From IMG/VR virus record IMGVR_UViG_3300045944_000155, positions 1 to 20,917 of that record: 20,917 nt of DNA. One strand, written 5' to 3'. The stretch comes from a virus. A program made the position numbers and the translations under genes. The notes below the pieces were generated by a model. The model did not search any database and was not told where the DNA came from. It saw nothing but the letters and a program-made list of their open reading frames with translations. Positions 20,167-20,917 of this stretch are shown piece after piece (within the stretch, counting starts at the first letter, position 1; each line of letters opens with the position of its first letter).

Positions 20167-20917
20167 TCCGCGCAGACGAGTACACGCAAGCGGCGCGAGA
20201 CGCGTTCACGGCGCTAGTGCAAGACGTGACCGGTAAGAAAGTCTATACAACCGTCGCGACTCACCCATCGGCGATCGCGGCGGTCGAGTGGAAAGTCAGC
20301 ACGGCGATCCATGCGACGCTGTACCTTCCCGCGATGCATCCTGACCAGCGTCTCACCCGCCAACATGCGGACGGTCTAGCGGCGCTGTGGTTACACGAGG
20401 CGGGTCACGTGCTGTTCACCGACAGTCAAGCATTCGGTGAAGCCTATCAACGTTTCGGCAAGGGCGGCGCGCACTTGATGAATGCCTTAGAAGACGCGCG
20501 CATGGAACGCGAGCTTATCAACGCCGCCAAGCGCGGCACCCATGGCGCCGAGTCGCTCCTCGCGCGCTTAGTTGAGACGCTGAACCGAAAGGCGCCAGTT
20601 AACGGCGAGACGTTCCCATGGGCGCTAGCCTACATCGGCCGCGCCAAACTCGGCGCGCCCTTGAAGCATGCGGACGCGTTACGCGCCAAGATGGATCCCC
20701 ACTTGGGCAAGCTACTCGACCGCGCCCTAGATGACCTACAGCACGCGACGTGCACGCGTGACATATTGCCGATCGTCGAACGACTAGTCGATGCTCTTAA
20801 GTCACCGCACGGTGACAAGCCGCAAGCGGGCCAGGGTGACCCACAAGGCGAGCCGCAAGCGAGCCAGGGTGACGCCCAGGGTGACGCCCAGGGTGAGCCA
20901 CAAGCGAGCCAGGGTGA
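20163..20917 (+). CDS. CobT-like protein with HEAGH metallopeptidase motif, N-terminal part (cut by window edge)
   Basis: The frame is open from ATG 20163 to the window end, 251 residues seen. LAALWLHEAGHVLFTDSQAF holds H78-E79-x-x-H82, and about 28 residues later LMNALEDARMERELINAAKR supplies acidic residues (E110, D111) typical of CobT-like and DUF2201-type zincin-VWA proteins; the phrase 'NALED.R.Ere' is a hallmark of phage CobT-like products. From residue about 220 a Gln/Gly/Asp/Pro-rich repeat linker begins, as in CobT, where an acidic linker precedes the VWA domain. The VWA domain itself would lie beyond the window and is not seen. The ATGA overlap with the ATPase gene suggests equal synthesis and direct partnership. 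Whether it is an active protease or a scaffold is unknown. Confidence 0.75.
   Translation, partial: MIRADEYTQAARDAFTALVQDVTGKKVYTTVATHPSAIAAVEWKVSTAIHATLYLPAMHPDQRLTRQHADGLAALWLHEAGHVLFTDSQAFGEAYQRFGKGGAHLMNALEDARMERELINAAKRGTHGAESLLARLVETLNRKAPVNGETFPWALAYIGRAKLGAPLKHADALRAKMDPHLGKLLDRALDDLQHATCTRDILPIVERLVDALKSPHGDKPQAGQGDPQGEPQASQGDAQGDAQGEPQASQG
20817..20917 (+). repeat. In-frame repeats in the CobT-like linker
   Basis: Related 24-nt units begin at 20817, 20850 and 20895 (the last cut by the edge), encoding KPQAGQGD, EPQASQGD and EPQASQG. Between them are shorter GDPQG/GDAQ units, including two copies of GCCCAGGGTGAC. The array runs off the window, so its full length is unknown. Confidence 0.8.

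Noticed and set aside
18919-20917. Reading the ATPase/CobT-like pair as cobalamin biosynthesis genes
   Set aside because: No CobN or other cobalamin gene is present, the neighbour is SprT-like, and phage CobS/CobT-like pairs commonly occur without the pathway.
1-20917. CRISPR array, tRNA, rRNA, IS element or reverse-transcriptase (diversity-generating) cassette
   Set aside because: I looked for regularly spaced repeats, tRNA-like cloverleaf ends, transposase motifs and an RT motif and saw none; a diversity-generating cassette could still lie beyond the tail fibre outside the window.

Overview
The window looks like part of a GC-rich tailed phage (Caudoviricetes) or prophage with a short-tailed, podovirus-type virion. 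The evidence is a leftward block of head, packaging and tail genes in canonical order, with no tape measure, tail tube or sheath gene and with T7/P22-type adaptor, nozzle and ejection-protein genes. The base composition and protein families suggest a pseudomonadotan host, but nothing in the sequence fixes the host. No integrase, RNA polymerase, tRNA or bacterial housekeeping gene is visible.

Layout. (1) From 17360 down to 1 every gene is on the minus strand and tightly packed, often with TGATG or ATGA overlaps. The order of transcription is: small terminase, a Cse60-like small protein, large terminase, portal, a small protein overlapping the portal end, scaffold, major capsid protein, a tiny membrane protein, a 205-residue capsid-region protein, a four-cysteine protein, a 277-residue head-region protein, adaptor, a small two-helix membrane protein, nozzle/stabilisation protein, a GNAT-like protein, a 303-residue virion protein, two proline-rich proteins, a protein with a lytic transglycosylase domain, a 531-residue probable ejection protein, and the start of a tail fibre that runs off the left edge. 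(2) From 17361 to 18324 lies an AT-rich divergent region without a convincing gene. It is full of palindromes and repeated motifs, and looks like the control region and possibly a replication origin. (3) From 18325 to the right edge a plus-strand operon encodes a SprT-like zinc metallopeptidase, a CobS/MoxR-type AAA+ ATPase, and a CobT-like protein with its own HEAGH metallopeptidase motif, cut by the window edge.

How they work together. The left block packages DNA (terminases, portal), builds the head (scaffold, capsid) and builds a short tail that penetrates the cell wall (transglycosylase, ejection proteins). The right block is not structural. Two zincin-type proteins flank a remodelling ATPase, and their partner genes share an identical 16-nt translation start region and carry comparable 24-bp tandem repeats. 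This looks like one AAA+-driven protein remodelling or proteolysis module; its target is unknown. It is the best candidate in the window for an undescribed system.

The main regulatory observation is a near-identical 18-nt motif at 16501-16518 and 17643-17660. At the first site it coincides with a good sigma70-like promoter facing the large terminase gene, with a perfect palindrome in its spacer.
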